Shown in pieces: positions 1 through 9,385 of a stretch of 64,000 nucleotides of DNA. The stretch's first letter is position 1. The number at the start of each line of letters is the position of its first letter. Under the pieces are notes generated by a model, which did not search any database, was not told the origin of the DNA, and saw only the letters and a list, made by a program, of their open reading frames with translations. Position numbers and translations under genes: made by a program. The DNA is from Stentor roeselii (Eukaryota; Ciliophora; Heterotrichea; Heterotrichida; Stentoridae), in assembly GCA_006503475.1 (NCBI GenBank), contig RSEH01000033.1, positions 146,096 through 210,095 on the forward strand, read 5' to 3'.

Positions 1-3000
1 AATGCGTTGTCTAAAGGCTCTAGTTGAAGGTTTCTGGCTTCTTTTCCGTATTGCTCGAGAAGTTTTCGTGATTGGATTAGGCTTTCTTCGGCGTTGCTTG
101 CACCTCTTTTGATGTCGTCTAGGGATGTTTCGCTGTTTTTTATTTTTCCGAGAAGTTCGGCTTCTTTCATTTTTTTCTCTTCTATGCTTACTTGGATTTC
201 TTTGCAGTCCATCTCGAATTCAAGTTGTTCCTTGGGGATCTCACCAGTGATCAACGCTTGTCGCGACTTGCGTTTTTTATTAGTAGTTTTCCAATTCTCA
301 TATATTTCAATTCTCTTTTTTAAATCGTTTTCTCTATCACTTCGTGCCTTCTGAGCCCTTTCATAAAGCGCTCTTTCCGCATAAATTCCAAAAGGCAAAA
401 CCGTAGAAGCAAAGTAATTCGCAGTTGCCTGATTCATACGGAAGCACAAATATTGAAGGTACTCCCATTTCTCTGCAACAAGAAGACATTGGATAGAAAA
501 CCCGATGATATTCGCTAATAAATTGATTTTTACGTCGTTTCTTGTTAAAAACCAGGCAACTTCACCTTGTTGGTCTTCTTCTTTTGCTTCGAATGTCACT
601 GATTTTTTAGAGATTTCTTGGTTTCGAGGGTTTTTTAAATACTCTAAAAGGCTTAAACTGTCTTCTGATATACTTACCAGGTACTTCCAGGAGTTGCTGT
701 GAACTAATGATGATGGAGATGGAAGAGAAGAGTTTAGTACGTTCCATACTGTCACGGATATGTTTTCTAGTTGCTTCCAGGATTGGGTTTTTTCTGCACA
801 TTTTGAAGCTCGCATTAGTTCTGCGAAGATTATGTCGAGGTCGTCTGATGATTTTCCTGAATCTTTAATAAGTGACCCGACATCCATAGTTTTAATAAAA
901 ATATTTCCTTTAGTCTCTTCAGTTTTTCTGGGACACTTCTTAATAAAAAGCAAAGATCCCTGCAACAAGAACCACTCCGAAGCCCAAAGTAAAGTTTCTC
1001 TATGATCCTGACTAAATTCAACAAGATTAATACTAGGAGGTTTATCCAAGTCCATAAATCCCATAGTCTGATTGATTTCATCAGCCAAATGAGTCAAAGC
1101 AGGAGGAATGACCTGAACAGTATTCTGAAAAACGACATCAGCACTAACACCCTTATCAATCATCGCCCAAAGACACTTACAAATCAATTCCAAATACCTG
1201 GGATTATCTTTATACCCCGAGTTCAACTTAATAAATCCACAATCCGGAGTATTTTTTATCCCATTCCAAATCTCTAAAAGATCATCCAACATCTTCTTAT
1301 TCGGCACTTTAACATCTTCAGGAGCAGCTAAAGCCACAAGACTTTCCTTCATCTTTTCATTTAAAGCTTTCGAAACATCATTCATTTCAATATGCTGTAA
1401 AGCAAGTTCATAAAAAGCAAGACTTTCAGGTTCTTTTAAAGAAACTGTTCCACTTTCCAAGACCCACTTGAATAAAGGTAGCTTTGAATTCATTGAAGCA
1501 GTTAACTTCGCCTGGCCAGAAGATAAGAAATATTTGAAGTAAAGTGAGCCGACCATTGAGGCAACTCGTCGCAATCCTGAGTCCCATAGTTCTGAAGAAA
1601 CTGCCTGCAAAGAAACATACATTCTTGCTAAAAGATGCAAAAAATACCCAGGGTTTGCCTCGATATGAAACTGCTTGTGAATCAAATTGAATAAAGTATG
1701 AATGCAAGACTTGATGCAAATTGAGTTTTGAGTTGATATTGAAAGTTCTAATGCTAAAATCATCAGATTTGCAAGTTTATGCTCACGTTGTTGCTTGTCT
1801 AAAACAAGAAGTGGACGATATGCCGGGTCTCGAAGTAGCTTTAGTTTTAACTTCTGGGTTTCAGAGAGTAACATGCACTCCACGTATATCAGGATGCTTT
1901 TAACTACGTGTCTTAATTCAGATGATGATGCGGAGTACATCTTTTTTAGGTTTAGTCTTGATTGGAGAAGGTGTGATGTAAAGTTCGGTTCCACGTAATG
2001 ACTTAAAACACGTTCTACGGCTTTTACTGCAATCATTGGGTGGTTCAATGAAAATGCGTTTTCGGCGAGGAAGTTCCATATAAGAGGAATATGAAGAGGA
2101 AAAAGAGTCACAACTGTTTCACAAGTTTCTCCAATACCACCGATGCACTCTCCATCTTCAGTGAACCCAGCAGCAGCAAAATGATAAGCTTCAAAAGGAG
2201 TTAAATTATTCAAAGTAACAACAGTATCAAAGTTATGTTTTACCCCAAGTCCCTCAAATTCCAGATTAGTTAAAGAAACATTAGTACCTGATCTAGCTTC
2301 TTTTCCATAAAGTGCAAGTGAAGTGACTGTTTTTATATTAAATTTATCAACGATTTTCGGTTTAAAAAAAGGTAATTTAACTGTAACAGTAGTAGCAGTG
2401 CGATTTACAATAGTTGGCTTCGGTGGACAATTCAATGATTTCACTAAACTTATATCAGCCAAGTGCAAATAAGGATAAACATCAAGATGACTAGTGCCTC
2501 CTCCTAAAAAGCTAAAATGTCTTGAAGCCTGGACTTCAGCACTACTTTTCACTAATTCAACACTCATATTTTTTTCATTTTCCTCAGCCTCTTCAATGAA
2601 CCGGATGCTGTCCTTTAAAAGACTTTTCTGCTCCTGTGGGTTTACCTTGAAAAGTGCCATCTGCATATAAAGTATCGCTTGTTGGTAACAGTTCTTTCCG
2701 TTCTCAGTAATCAGAAGCTTCTCTGTAAAAGTCGCGACTGGCTTCTTTGGTGGAAGTTTTCCTGCCGCTTGTAAAGTTTCTTGTAGTTGTTGTGTGTCTC
2801 TTCTGACCTTTGATGCTGTTTTTCCTGAGCCTAAAGCGAGTTTTGCCGTTATTCCTGCACTGAGACCTTTTGTTAGAGATGGCTTTAAACCTTTGAAGCT
2901 TTTTTTAGTGTCTGTCTGCTGCTCGCCTGAAGATTTGTCTAGTTTTAACTCGCATCGGTAAAGGTTGCAGAGGACTTCCGCGTGCATCGTGTTTAGGATT

Positions 3001-5534
3001 ATCTCGATTTCGGGAATTGGAAGAAGACGGTTTAAGTCTTTTTCTTCTTCTGTTAGACGTTCTTTTTCACGGGTTTTTATTAGGACTTCGGATTCTTCTT
3101 CTTGGGCCTCGTCTGGGTCAAGGATTTTTTTTCTTGATGCGTTTCGAAGAGCTGCGGCGATTGAATGTTCCCACTGAAGACATGAAAGTCTCCAGTCCTG
3201 TCTGAGTCTTCTCAATGTTTCAGGATCAGCAGTGATACTAGCAGGAAGGTCTTTATCATCCTCAGCCCTGACACCTCTTTTAAATATCTTTTCACGTGTT
3301 TCTTGCACAATATTCAATGCAGACCTGAGCGTTTGGACCGCATATCGATACTCTTCAGCCTCTTCCTGCATAACTGCCAAGGTCTGTGCAATATTCAAAA
3401 CCGTTATCGGGTCCTGAGGATCCACCCTCGACCCAAGAACCCGAAAAACGACATCAAGTGCTTCTTGCAGCACTGTTCTTATTTCCGGCCATTTCGAAAT
3501 AACAGGTTCATCAATTTCTCCTTGAAAAAACCTTTCAAAAGCAACTGCCTTACATTTAAAAACAGGCAAAACAAAGAGTTCCCAGATCTTCAAAGAAACA
3601 TCAGTCAAAAAATCAGGACTGGCCTTGCAAAAGTAATTCCCGATAAAACTATGAATAGAAATATTTACCTTCGAGGCTAAATTACTGAGAAGTGCCAAAT
3701 CCCAATTAAGTAAAAATTGTTTATCAACTTTTGGAACTTTTTCAATGTCAGTCGAATCTTTATTCTGCTCGATTTTTCTCAAAGCTGTTAAAATTTGGAA
3801 CTCTCTGATTAAAACTTGTAGAGATTCTTCAGTTTTATAGCATAAAAAGACATAAGTGTTGTTAGGAAGTCTCTCATTTTCTGCAGGGGTGCCTCTTAAA
3901 TCGACATTGATTTTATTATACCCTTCAGGAGGTCTTGCATCAGGATGTCTAGCAAGTATAACCTGAACATCAATGATAATATTTAACCTCCCTTCATCAT
4001 TTTCAGGTGTTTGTCTAGAAAGAACCATATAAGGTACTTTAGAAGTATCTTTATTAAACTGTTCAATTGGAACAGCGACTGCCTTTTGCCCTAAACTAAT
4101 ATTAGGACCTGATTTCGCGTTACCAAGTCGAATTTCCAATGAATTAACAGCACCTTCTTCAATTTCTGACTTTTTCTGCACAATATAAACATAAGAGTGG
4201 TCAACAGTAACAACAGGTAAGTCTATCTGGACATCAGGTTGTTTTGACTGAGGGGCAGCTCCTCCTTTTCCTTTCGCTTTCGGGTCAGGTTGTTTTTTAG
4301 CTTCTTCTTTTTTTTCTTCAGTTTTTTTATCAGGGTCTTTAATGCCGAGTCTTGCCATTTCTGAACGAAGATGAGCATAGTTCAGGTCAATGTCAATCTT
4401 TTCAAAGCCTTTTGGAATCTTTGAGTCTGGCATGCTTGAGTAGATGATGTCCACGTCTGATACGAATGGATGCTCGATTCGACGATTCGCTATTCGGACC
4501 TCTGCCCATTCTGAGAGATTGAAAAATAAGTCCCATAGGCGGCAGTCGTATGTGTGCTTTAGTAATTCTAAGTGAGTTTCGAGAGGCACGTTGGAACTTG
4601 CTTTACGCCAAAGGACTTCTTTTACCATTTGACTGTCTTGCTCACGGTTTTTTATTAACATTGACTCACGCATGTCCGAGGTTTCTGCTTTTAGGCTTAG
4701 GTCGAGAAGTTTGTTGTCGCGGATTCTTTTTTCTTTTTGCTCGTTTAGTGCCTTGGCTAGCAGTTGAAGATCAGCATTAACCAATTCAACAGCATAACTA
4801 GTAACAAGTGGTTTCCAAGGAACTTTCGCTCCCTGTTGTGAAGCCTTCCTACACATATCAGGTTTCTGTAAATTAAGACACCTCAAAGCCACAGCCAACT
4901 TAGAAGCCTTAACCGTAAACTCATCAAGTTTCTTTTTCCACTGATCAGGAGGTAAAGTTCCTAAAAGTAGTCCAAATTTCATTTCAAATCCTTTAAGTAC
5001 TTCAGCAGCACTATTAAAAGCCGCTTTAATAACATCAGGAACAGGAGGTTCAGCCTCTTCAATTTCCCTTAAAACCTGCAATTGTTTCTGTGCATGAACA
5101 ATAACTTTACTTGCAGCTTTAAATCCTCCAAGTTGTTCATAAGTTTCACAAAGTTCCGTGTAAAGCGTGATTCTCCATGCCAAGTGCTTTGAAGAGCAAA
5201 GAATCATGTGAGACTCCATTACAAGCATGCACCAGGCAAGGTACTTCGGGGTGTCTTTGGCGAAGTGACTTTTACGTAAAAGTCGGCAGTACTTGTGGAT
5301 CTCTGTTGTACCGTTTAATAGTGCCCAGTAACAGGATTCTTTTATTGAGTCAGATGATTGCATCACTTTTTCCATTGAACCTCGCATTTGGTCCATTGCT
5401 TGGACTACGGCTTGGCTCGTGTCCGATCGGTCTATTGTTTTGTCACGTTTTAAAAGGTCTTCGAGCCAGAGGGATATTTCTTTTAGTCTTGAGTCTAAGT
5501 CTTTGGCCGCCGGGTTATAATCTTCTCGCTCCAT
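1..5534 (-). CDS. CFAP54: CFAP54-like central-pair protein, 3' end missing
   Basis: The minus-strand frame is open from an ATG at 5534 to the left edge (over 1840 codons, no stop seen), so the C-terminus lies outside the window. I recognise CFAP54, a protein of the C1d projection of the axonemal central pair needed for ciliary beating. The N-terminal 130 residues have the family pattern LLNGTTEIHKYCR, then YLAW, MES and AWRITLYTELCETY, close to the vertebrate LLYNGT...YLTWRTTLYTA block. Further in are a Lys/Pro/Gln-rich linker (about residues 395-425), an acidic helical region and a fibronectin-III-like stretch (about residues 1010-1130, starting PPKPTIVNRTATTVTVKLP). The rest is alpha-helical and TPR-like; the part nearest the edge is Lys/Glu-rich coiled coil. 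No introns are needed. The start fits because TATAA directly abuts the ATG, as in several other genes here. It is divergent from calcineurin A. Confidence 0.85.
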   Translation of the reverse strand, partial: MEREDYNPAAKDLDSRLKEISLWLEDLLKRDKTIDRSDTSQAVVQAMDQMRGSMEKVMQSSDSIKESCYWALLNGTTEIHKYCRLLRKSHFAKDTPKYLAWCMLVMESHMILCSSKHLAWRITLYTELCETYEQLGGFKAASKVIVHAQKQLQVLREIEEAEPPVPDVIKAAFNSAAEVLKGFEMKFGLLLGTLPPDQWKKKLDEFTVKASKLAVALRCLNLQKPDMCRKASQQGAKVPWKPLVTSYAVELVNADLQLLAKALNEQKEKRIRDNKLLDLSLKAETSDMRESMLIKNREQDSQMVKEVLWRKASSNVPLETHLELLKHTYDCRLWDLFFNLSEWAEVRIANRRIEHPFVSDVDIIYSSMPDSKIPKGFEKIDIDLNYAHLRSEMARLGIKDPDKKTEEKKEEAKKQPDPKAKGKGGAAPQSKQPDVQIDLPVVTVDHSYVYIVQKKSEIEEGAVNSLEIRLGNAKSGPNISLGQKAVAVPIEQFNKDTSKVPYMVLSRQTPENDEGRLNIIIDVQVILARHPDARPPEGYNKINVDLRGTPAENERLPNNTYVFLCYKTEESLQVLIREFQILTALRKIEQNKDSTDIEKVPKVDKQFLLNWDLALLSNLASKVNISIHSFIGNYFCKASPDFLTDVSLKIWELFVLPVFKCKAVAFERFFQGEIDEPVISKWPEIRTVLQEALDVVFRVLGSRVDPQDPITVLNIAQTLAVMQEEAEEYRYAVQTLRSALNIVQETREKIFKRGVRAEDDKDLPASITADPETLRRLRQDWRLSCLQWEHSIAAALRNASRKKILDPDEAQEEESEVLIKTREKERLTEEEKDLNRLLPIPEIEIILNTMHAEVLCNLYRCELKLDKSSGEQQTDTKKSFKGLKPSLTKGLSAGITAKLALGSGKTASKVRRDTQQLQETLQAAGKLPPKKPVATFTEKLLITENGKNCYQQAILYMQMALFKVNPQEQKSLLKDSIRFIEEAEENEKNMSVELVKSSAEVQASRHFSFLGGGTSHLDVYPYLHLADISLVKSLNCPPKPTIVNRTATTVTVKLPFFKPKIVDKFNIKTVTSLALYGKEARSGTNVSLTNLEFEGLGVKHNFDTVVTLNNLTPFEAYHFAAAGFTEDGECIGGIGETCETVVTLFPLHIPLIWNFLAENAFSLNHPMIAVKAVERVLSHYVEPNFTSHLLQSRLNLKKMYSASSSELRHVVKSILIYVECMLLSETQKLKLKLLRDPAYRPLLVLDKQQREHKLANLMILALELSISTQNSICIKSCIHTLFNLIHKQFHIEANPGYFLHLLARMYVSLQAVSSELWDSGLRRVASMVGSLYFKYFLSSGQAKLTASMNSKLPLFKWVLESGTVSLKEPESLAFYELALQHIEMNDVSKALNEKMKESLVALAAPEDVKVPNKKMLDDLLEIWNGIKNTPDCGFIKLNSGYKDNPRYLELICKCLWAMIDKGVSADVVFQNTVQVIPPALTHLADEINQTMGFMDLDKPPSINLVEFSQDHRETLLWASEWFLLQGSLLFIKKCPRKTEETKGNIFIKTMDVGSLIKDSGKSSDDLDIIFAELMRASKCAEKTQSWKQLENISVTVWNVLNSSLPSPSSLVHSNSWKYLVSISEDSLSLLEYLKNPRNQEISKKSVTFEAKEEDQQGEVAWFLTRNDVKINLLANIIGFSIQCLLVAEKWEYLQYLCFRMNQATANYFASTVLPFGIYAERALYERAQKARSDRENDLKKRIEIYENWKTTNKKRKSRQALITGEIPKEQLEFEMDCKEIQVSIEEKKMKEAELLGKIKNSETSLDDIKRGASNAEESLIQSRKLLEQYGKEARNLQLEPLDNA

Positions 5535-5838
5535 TTATAACTTAATAACTGCAAGATTTTCCTAACATGATATTCAGAATTTTGAATTTTAAAGAATATT
5601 CCCTTGATAAACAAAACAAAATCATGAAAATAATATACTCAAAAGATCAAAATAATAAACTTAAAATTTTAAACAATTCAAAAAATTTAATTATCCCAAA
5701 CAATACCCTTATAAAATTAATCCACAATTCACCACCAACTTCCAAAAAACTAAAATCTCAACAATAATCAAACCAAAAATAAATCAATCCCCTGACCATT
5801 CTTCAATCCTCAAAACTATCCTCTTGAGAAAAATCAAA
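5535..5838. promoter_or_regulatory. Shared bidirectional upstream region
   Basis: This 304-bp AT-rich spacer separates the divergent CFAP54 and calcineurin A starts, so it must hold both promoters. An open frame at 5567-5767 is low-complexity Asn/Lys/Ile sequence and I do not regard it as a gene. I see no discrete motif except TATAA touching the CFAP54 start codon. Confidence 0.4.
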
Positions 5839-7230
5839 ATGGAGCCTCTAAAAGACCCTCTTGGAGATAGAGTAGTGAATTCAGTCCCTCGTCCACCTCA
5901 CCATCCTTTATCACTCGACTCACTTCTAAAAACTCCAAAGAAGCTTCCATCCTGGAGCCTCTTACGAGATCATTTCTACCAAGAAGGTCAAGTAACAAAA
6001 CAAGTGGCTCTTCACCTAATCCAAGAAGCCGGAAAGCTCTTAAAAAAAGAGCCAAACATTCTTTACTTATCCGACCCAATAACAATCATAGGCGACATTC
6101 ACGGGCAGTACTTCGATTTCCTGAAAATTCTTGAAATTGGAGGCAATCCTGAAAACACTCGATATCTCTTCCTAGGAGACTACGTCGACCGAGGCATCTT
6201 CTCAATAGAAGTCCTTCTCCTTCTCTATTCAATAAAAATCGTCTTTCCAGATTCAGTCTTTTTCCTTCGAGGAAATCACGAATCTCGTCAAATGACGACT
6301 TTTTTCAATTTCCGTTCTGAAGTTTTAAATAAGTTCGACTTAGAAGTCTACGAGGCGATCATGGACAGTTTCGATAATCTGCCCTTAGCCTGCATAATTA
6401 ACAAGAAATTCATAGCGGTTCATGGAGGACTTTCACCAGACCTGTCATCATTGAGTGACATTGAAAAGATTGACCGATTTGTAGAGCCTCCTCGTTCAGG
6501 TATTTTTTGTGACATGCTTTGGAGTGACCCTGTGGACAGTCCTACTGGGACTTTGATAGAGAAGTTCAAGTATAACAATGCGAGAAGCTGCAGTTTTTAT
6601 TTCGGTCAACAAGCGGCGAATAAGTTTTTAAAGGCGAATGGATTAAGTTCAGTGATTCGTGCACATGAGGCACAGTTAGAAGGATATAAAATGCATCGTT
6701 GGAATGGGCAGAATAAGTTTCCAGTGGTTATTACTTTGTTTTCAGCACCTAACTACTGTGATTGTTATAACAACAAAGGAGCACTGTTGAAGTTAGTCGA
6801 TAACACCCTGAACATTCAGCAGTACAGTGCAAATCCACATCCTTATCATTTGCCTAACTTTTTAAATGTCTTCACCTGGAGCATTCCTTTCGTTATAGAA
6901 AAGACTTTAGAGCTGATGACAAGTATTTTAAAACCAAGTCGACATGAACCTGCAAAAGGAGAACTCGTTGAAAAGATGCAGGAAGAAATGAAAGAAGCAC
7001 GTCGAGAAGCTTTGAAGAATAAAATAAAAACTGTTTCACGGATGATGAAAATGTTTAAAACTTTAAGACAAGAACAAGAAACTATCATCAATATTAAAGG
7101 ACTCAGCTCTGATAATAAAATTCCGAGAGGCTTGCTTATTGAAGGCAAAGAAGCCCTTGTCACTGCCTTGGAGCAGTTCGCCAAGGTTAAGGAAACTGAC
7201 AGTGTCAATGAAGGCATGCCAAGTAATTAA
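5839..7230 (+). CDS. Calcineurin A, catalytic subunit (PP2B phosphatase)
   Basis: This is a Ca2+/calmodulin-dependent serine/threonine phosphatase catalytic subunit. The metal-binding motifs are all present: GDIHG (residues 85-89), GDYVDRG (113-119), RGNHE (144-148) and HGG further on. FVEPPRSGIFCDMLWSDP and the HPYHLPNFLNVFTWS block are diagnostic of calcineurin A rather than PP1 or PP2A. Next come the long calcineurin-B-binding helix and a basic segment (ALKNKIKTVSRMMKMF) at the calmodulin-binding position. A short tail ending VNEGMPSN resembles the autoinhibitory ERMPPR element. The protein is 463 residues, near the usual length but with almost no C-terminal extension. I start at the first ATG (5839), because the frame upstream has only a TTG at 5824. 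The stop is TAA, 8 bp from the convergent TPR gene. No calcineurin B gene is in the window. Confidence 0.93.
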   Translation: MEPLKDPLGDRVVNSVPRPPHHPLSLDSLLKTPKKLPSWSLLRDHFYQEGQVTKQVALHLIQEAGKLLKKEPNILYLSDPITIIGDIHGQYFDFLKILEIGGNPENTRYLFLGDYVDRGIFSIEVLLLLYSIKIVFPDSVFFLRGNHESRQMTTFFNFRSEVLNKFDLEVYEAIMDSFDNLPLACIINKKFIAVHGGLSPDLSSLSDIEKIDRFVEPPRSGIFCDMLWSDPVDSPTGTLIEKFKYNNARSCSFYFGQQAANKFLKANGLSSVIRAHEAQLEGYKMHRWNGQNKFPVVITLFSAPNYCDCYNNKGALLKLVDNTLNIQQYSANPHPYHLPNFLNVFTWSIPFVIEKTLELMTSILKPSRHEPAKGELVEKMQEEMKEARREALKNKIKTVSRMMKMFKTLRQEQETIINIKGLSSDNKIPRGLLIEGKEALVTALEQFAKVKETDSVNEGMPSN

Positions 7231-7238
7231 TTTAGTAG

Positions 7239-8393
7239 TTACAGGTCGAAGTCTACACAAGAGGATTTTCCTCGTCTTGGTTGTCTTATAGAGACTTTTC
7301 GAGAGTTTAGAATGGTTTTTGAATCACCTGGAACGGGAGTCACACATGTTTTACGAACTCGGAGGTTTTTTACTTCTTTTTCTAAACTGGTTTTCATGCA
7401 GTTCTTGAAAAAACCTTCGTTTACGTGGTTTACTATTTTAGATGTTGATGATGTGAAGCAGGTTAGAAGGGAAAGGGACTCTTGGTACTCGATTTCTATT
7501 GAATTTTCAGTCACTTCGATGAATGCGTTGGAAAGTTTTATGTAGTTGGTTTCGGTTGCGATGCAGTAGTGAGCTACTGATAATAGGATTACTTTGTAGA
7601 TTATTGAGTCCAGCGAAAGCTCTTCTGAGAGGCTGAAGTCTTCTTTGAAATGGGATAGGGATGTTAACTGGATTAACATTATGTCTGCGATTGCGATTTG
7701 TTTGGACCAGTCAGGACTTTTTATCTTTTTCTTAATCTGAAGTCTTCCCGTTGAAAGATAATCTTCTAAGATCTTCAATGCAGACTGACTTGATTTAGAT
7801 GAAATTTTTTTAACTTTTACTGGAAATCTTTTCGAGTCTGTTTTGGCCTTCGAATAATAACGTGAATGAGCTTTGATTAAACAATTTAAAGAATTTTCAA
7901 TCATCATTTCAGCAGTTTTCGCGTATTTTAAAGCTTCTTTATGCTGTCCTTTCTGAGAAAACATTGCACAGCACTGTAGATTTATTTTCGCTAAAAGAGC
8001 ATTCATTTTAATATCGTTTTTCAGAGACGGTTTATTCATAAAAAAACGGAAGTTGTAAAGAGCTCCTTCTAGATAAGCAATCGCTTTATCTACTTCTCCA
8101 ATTCGCTGATAACACAAAGCCATGTTGTTTAAAAGGACCAGAACTTCATCAATATCGGTTAATTCACCTTTGGCAGCAACGGATTCTAAAATTTCTTCAC
8201 TATGCATGAGATCAGCAATTGCTTCAATAAACAAACCTTCATTAATTTTTATAATAGCTTCACCTTGCAAAGTTCTAAGAACATCTGAAAAGTTCTCATC
8301 GTTTACATCGAAGTCTCGAGGAGAGTGCCCGTTATTCATCGGTTTCATAAATGAGTACTCCTGCGGTTGTTTGTTTAAACTTAAAATGTCCAT
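7239..8393 (-). CDS. TPR-repeat protein of unknown function
   Basis: A 384-residue protein with a helical N-terminal third that looks like tetratricopeptide repeats. Runs such as LLNNMALCYQRIGEVDKAIAYLEGAL (about residues 87-112) and the segment ending KEALKYAKTAEMMIE (about 140-155) show the alternating small and large residues of TPR helix pairs. The middle has a basic stretch (KRFPVKVKKISSKSSQ) and the C-terminus is basic. I see no catalytic motif and cannot name the family; TPRs usually mediate protein binding. The ATG at 8393 directly follows TATA (CTTATAATGG). The gene lies 15 bp downstream of the PEX7 stop on the same strand and converges on calcineurin A with an 8-bp gap, which is extreme compactness. 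Confidence 0.8.
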   Translation of the reverse strand: MDILSLNKQPQEYSFMKPMNNGHSPRDFDVNDENFSDVLRTLQGEAIIKINEGLFIEAIADLMHSEEILESVAAKGELTDIDEVLVLLNNMALCYQRIGEVDKAIAYLEGALYNFRFFMNKPSLKNDIKMNALLAKINLQCCAMFSQKGQHKEALKYAKTAEMMIENSLNCLIKAHSRYYSKAKTDSKRFPVKVKKISSKSSQSALKILEDYLSTGRLQIKKKIKSPDWSKQIAIADIMLIQLTSLSHFKEDFSLSEELSLDSIIYKVILLSVAHYCIATETNYIKLSNAFIEVTENSIEIEYQESLSLLTCFTSSTSKIVNHVNEGFFKNCMKTSLEKEVKNLRVRKTCVTPVPGDSKTILNSRKVSIRQPRRGKSSCVDFDL

Positions 8394-8408
8394 TATAAGA
8401 AGAATTAC

Positions 8409-9365
8409 CTAAGGGGGAGGCTGACTATAAGGCCACATGCAAACTCTCCCGTCCCACCCGCATGAAGCGATTAAACTATTTGGGTATTACGAAGGGTCGA
8501 ACAAGCTAAAGTCAACTCCAACTGCGAATTCTGTGTGATGAGTGTGGATTATAGGAGATTCTGGACTTGAAAGATTCCAAACTCGCACTGTCATGTCGTA
8601 ACTCGCTGAGGCAAGTACTTCAGATGAAAATGGAGAGTATTTTACTCTTCGGATTGCGAGGTTATGTCCTACTAAGATCTGAAGCGGAGAGTTTAACGAA
8701 CGAACATCCCAGATTCGCAGAGTCTGGTCTACAGAAGCTGTAACGAAACGGTCACTGTACTTGTCCCAGTCGCAACTTAGAACTTCCCCTCCATGAAGGG
8801 TTGCTGCTGATACTGACCTGCCTGTGCGAATATCCCAAATACGTGCAGATCGGTCTCCACTGGCAGACAAAAAATTATTACAGCTGATTATTTTTTACTC
8901 TTTAGGATGCCAGATACCTGCATAGACAATAGCTGTGTGCTCTACCAACTGACTTACCAGTGATCCTTTTGAGAGGTCCCAAAGAGCTAAGGTCTTGTCA
9001 TAACTAGCAGATAAAAGAAGTTGAGTCATTTGGTAGTTACTGTGAACTCCAAAAACCTCACCAGTATGCCCAGATAAGACAAGCAAAGGCTGTGGATGGT
9101 GAATATCAAACAATTTAACAGTCCTATCTCCACTTCCAGCAATAACCTGACTTTCATGTCCTTCATTCCAACAAACATCAAAAACATTATCCTGCGTCAA
9201 AGCCGAGTAGACCTCAACCATCTGAGGTTCTCCAGCTTCCAAAACAGTGACAGCTCCATTTCCAACAATTCCAAAATACTGAGCCGATGCGACAGCGATT
9301 CTCGTTGAAGAATAAGGACTAAAAGCGACTGAATATCCACTAAACTTGCACTTGAACAATCCCAT
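8409..9365 (-). CDS. PEX7: Peroxin 7, PTS2 receptor (WD40), with two 15-nt introns
   Basis: PEX7 is a seven-bladed WD40 protein that binds PTS2 signals and brings those enzymes to peroxisomes. The N-terminal pattern FSGYSVAFSPYSSTRIAVAS and QYFGIVGNGAV is typical of the family, as is HHTEFAVGVDFSLFDPS near the C-terminus. The genomic frame stops twice, but removing 15-nt introns at 8884-8898 and 8476-8490 restores one continuous frame. The first join gives HPKDCNNFLSASGDR, a proper WD blade. The second gives DPSLIASCGWDGRVCMWP, matching the expected last blade, followed by YSQPPP and a TAG at 8409-8411. Without the second splice the last blade would be missing. It sits 20 bp downstream of the UCHL5 stop and 15 bp upstream of the TPR start. 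Confidence 0.92.
8476..8490 (-). other. 15-nt spliceosomal intron 2 of PEX7
   Basis: On the minus strand it reads GTAATACCCAAATAG. Like intron 1 it is exactly 15 nt, begins GTA, ends AG and carries an in-frame TAA right at its start. Removing it converts FDPS-stop into FDPSLIASCGWDG, the expected last WD40 blade of PEX7. Confidence 0.9.
8884..8898 (-). other. 15-nt spliceosomal intron 1 of PEX7
   Basis: On the minus strand the intron reads GTAAAAAATAATCAG: GTA at the start, CAG at the end, and an internal A that could serve as branch point. It contains an in-frame TAA, so retention would stop translation after about 156 residues. Splicing joins AAAGA to CTGTAAT and restores the PEX7 frame. 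Fifteen nucleotides is the characteristic intron length in heterotrich ciliates. Confidence 0.92.
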
Positions 9366-9385
9366 TTTCTTAGTTATATAACCAA

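Noticed and set aside
5567-5767. 66-codon open frame between CFAP54 and calcineurin A
   Set aside because: Low-complexity Asn/Lys/Ile composition typical of AT-rich spacer; it occupies the only possible promoter space of two divergent genes.
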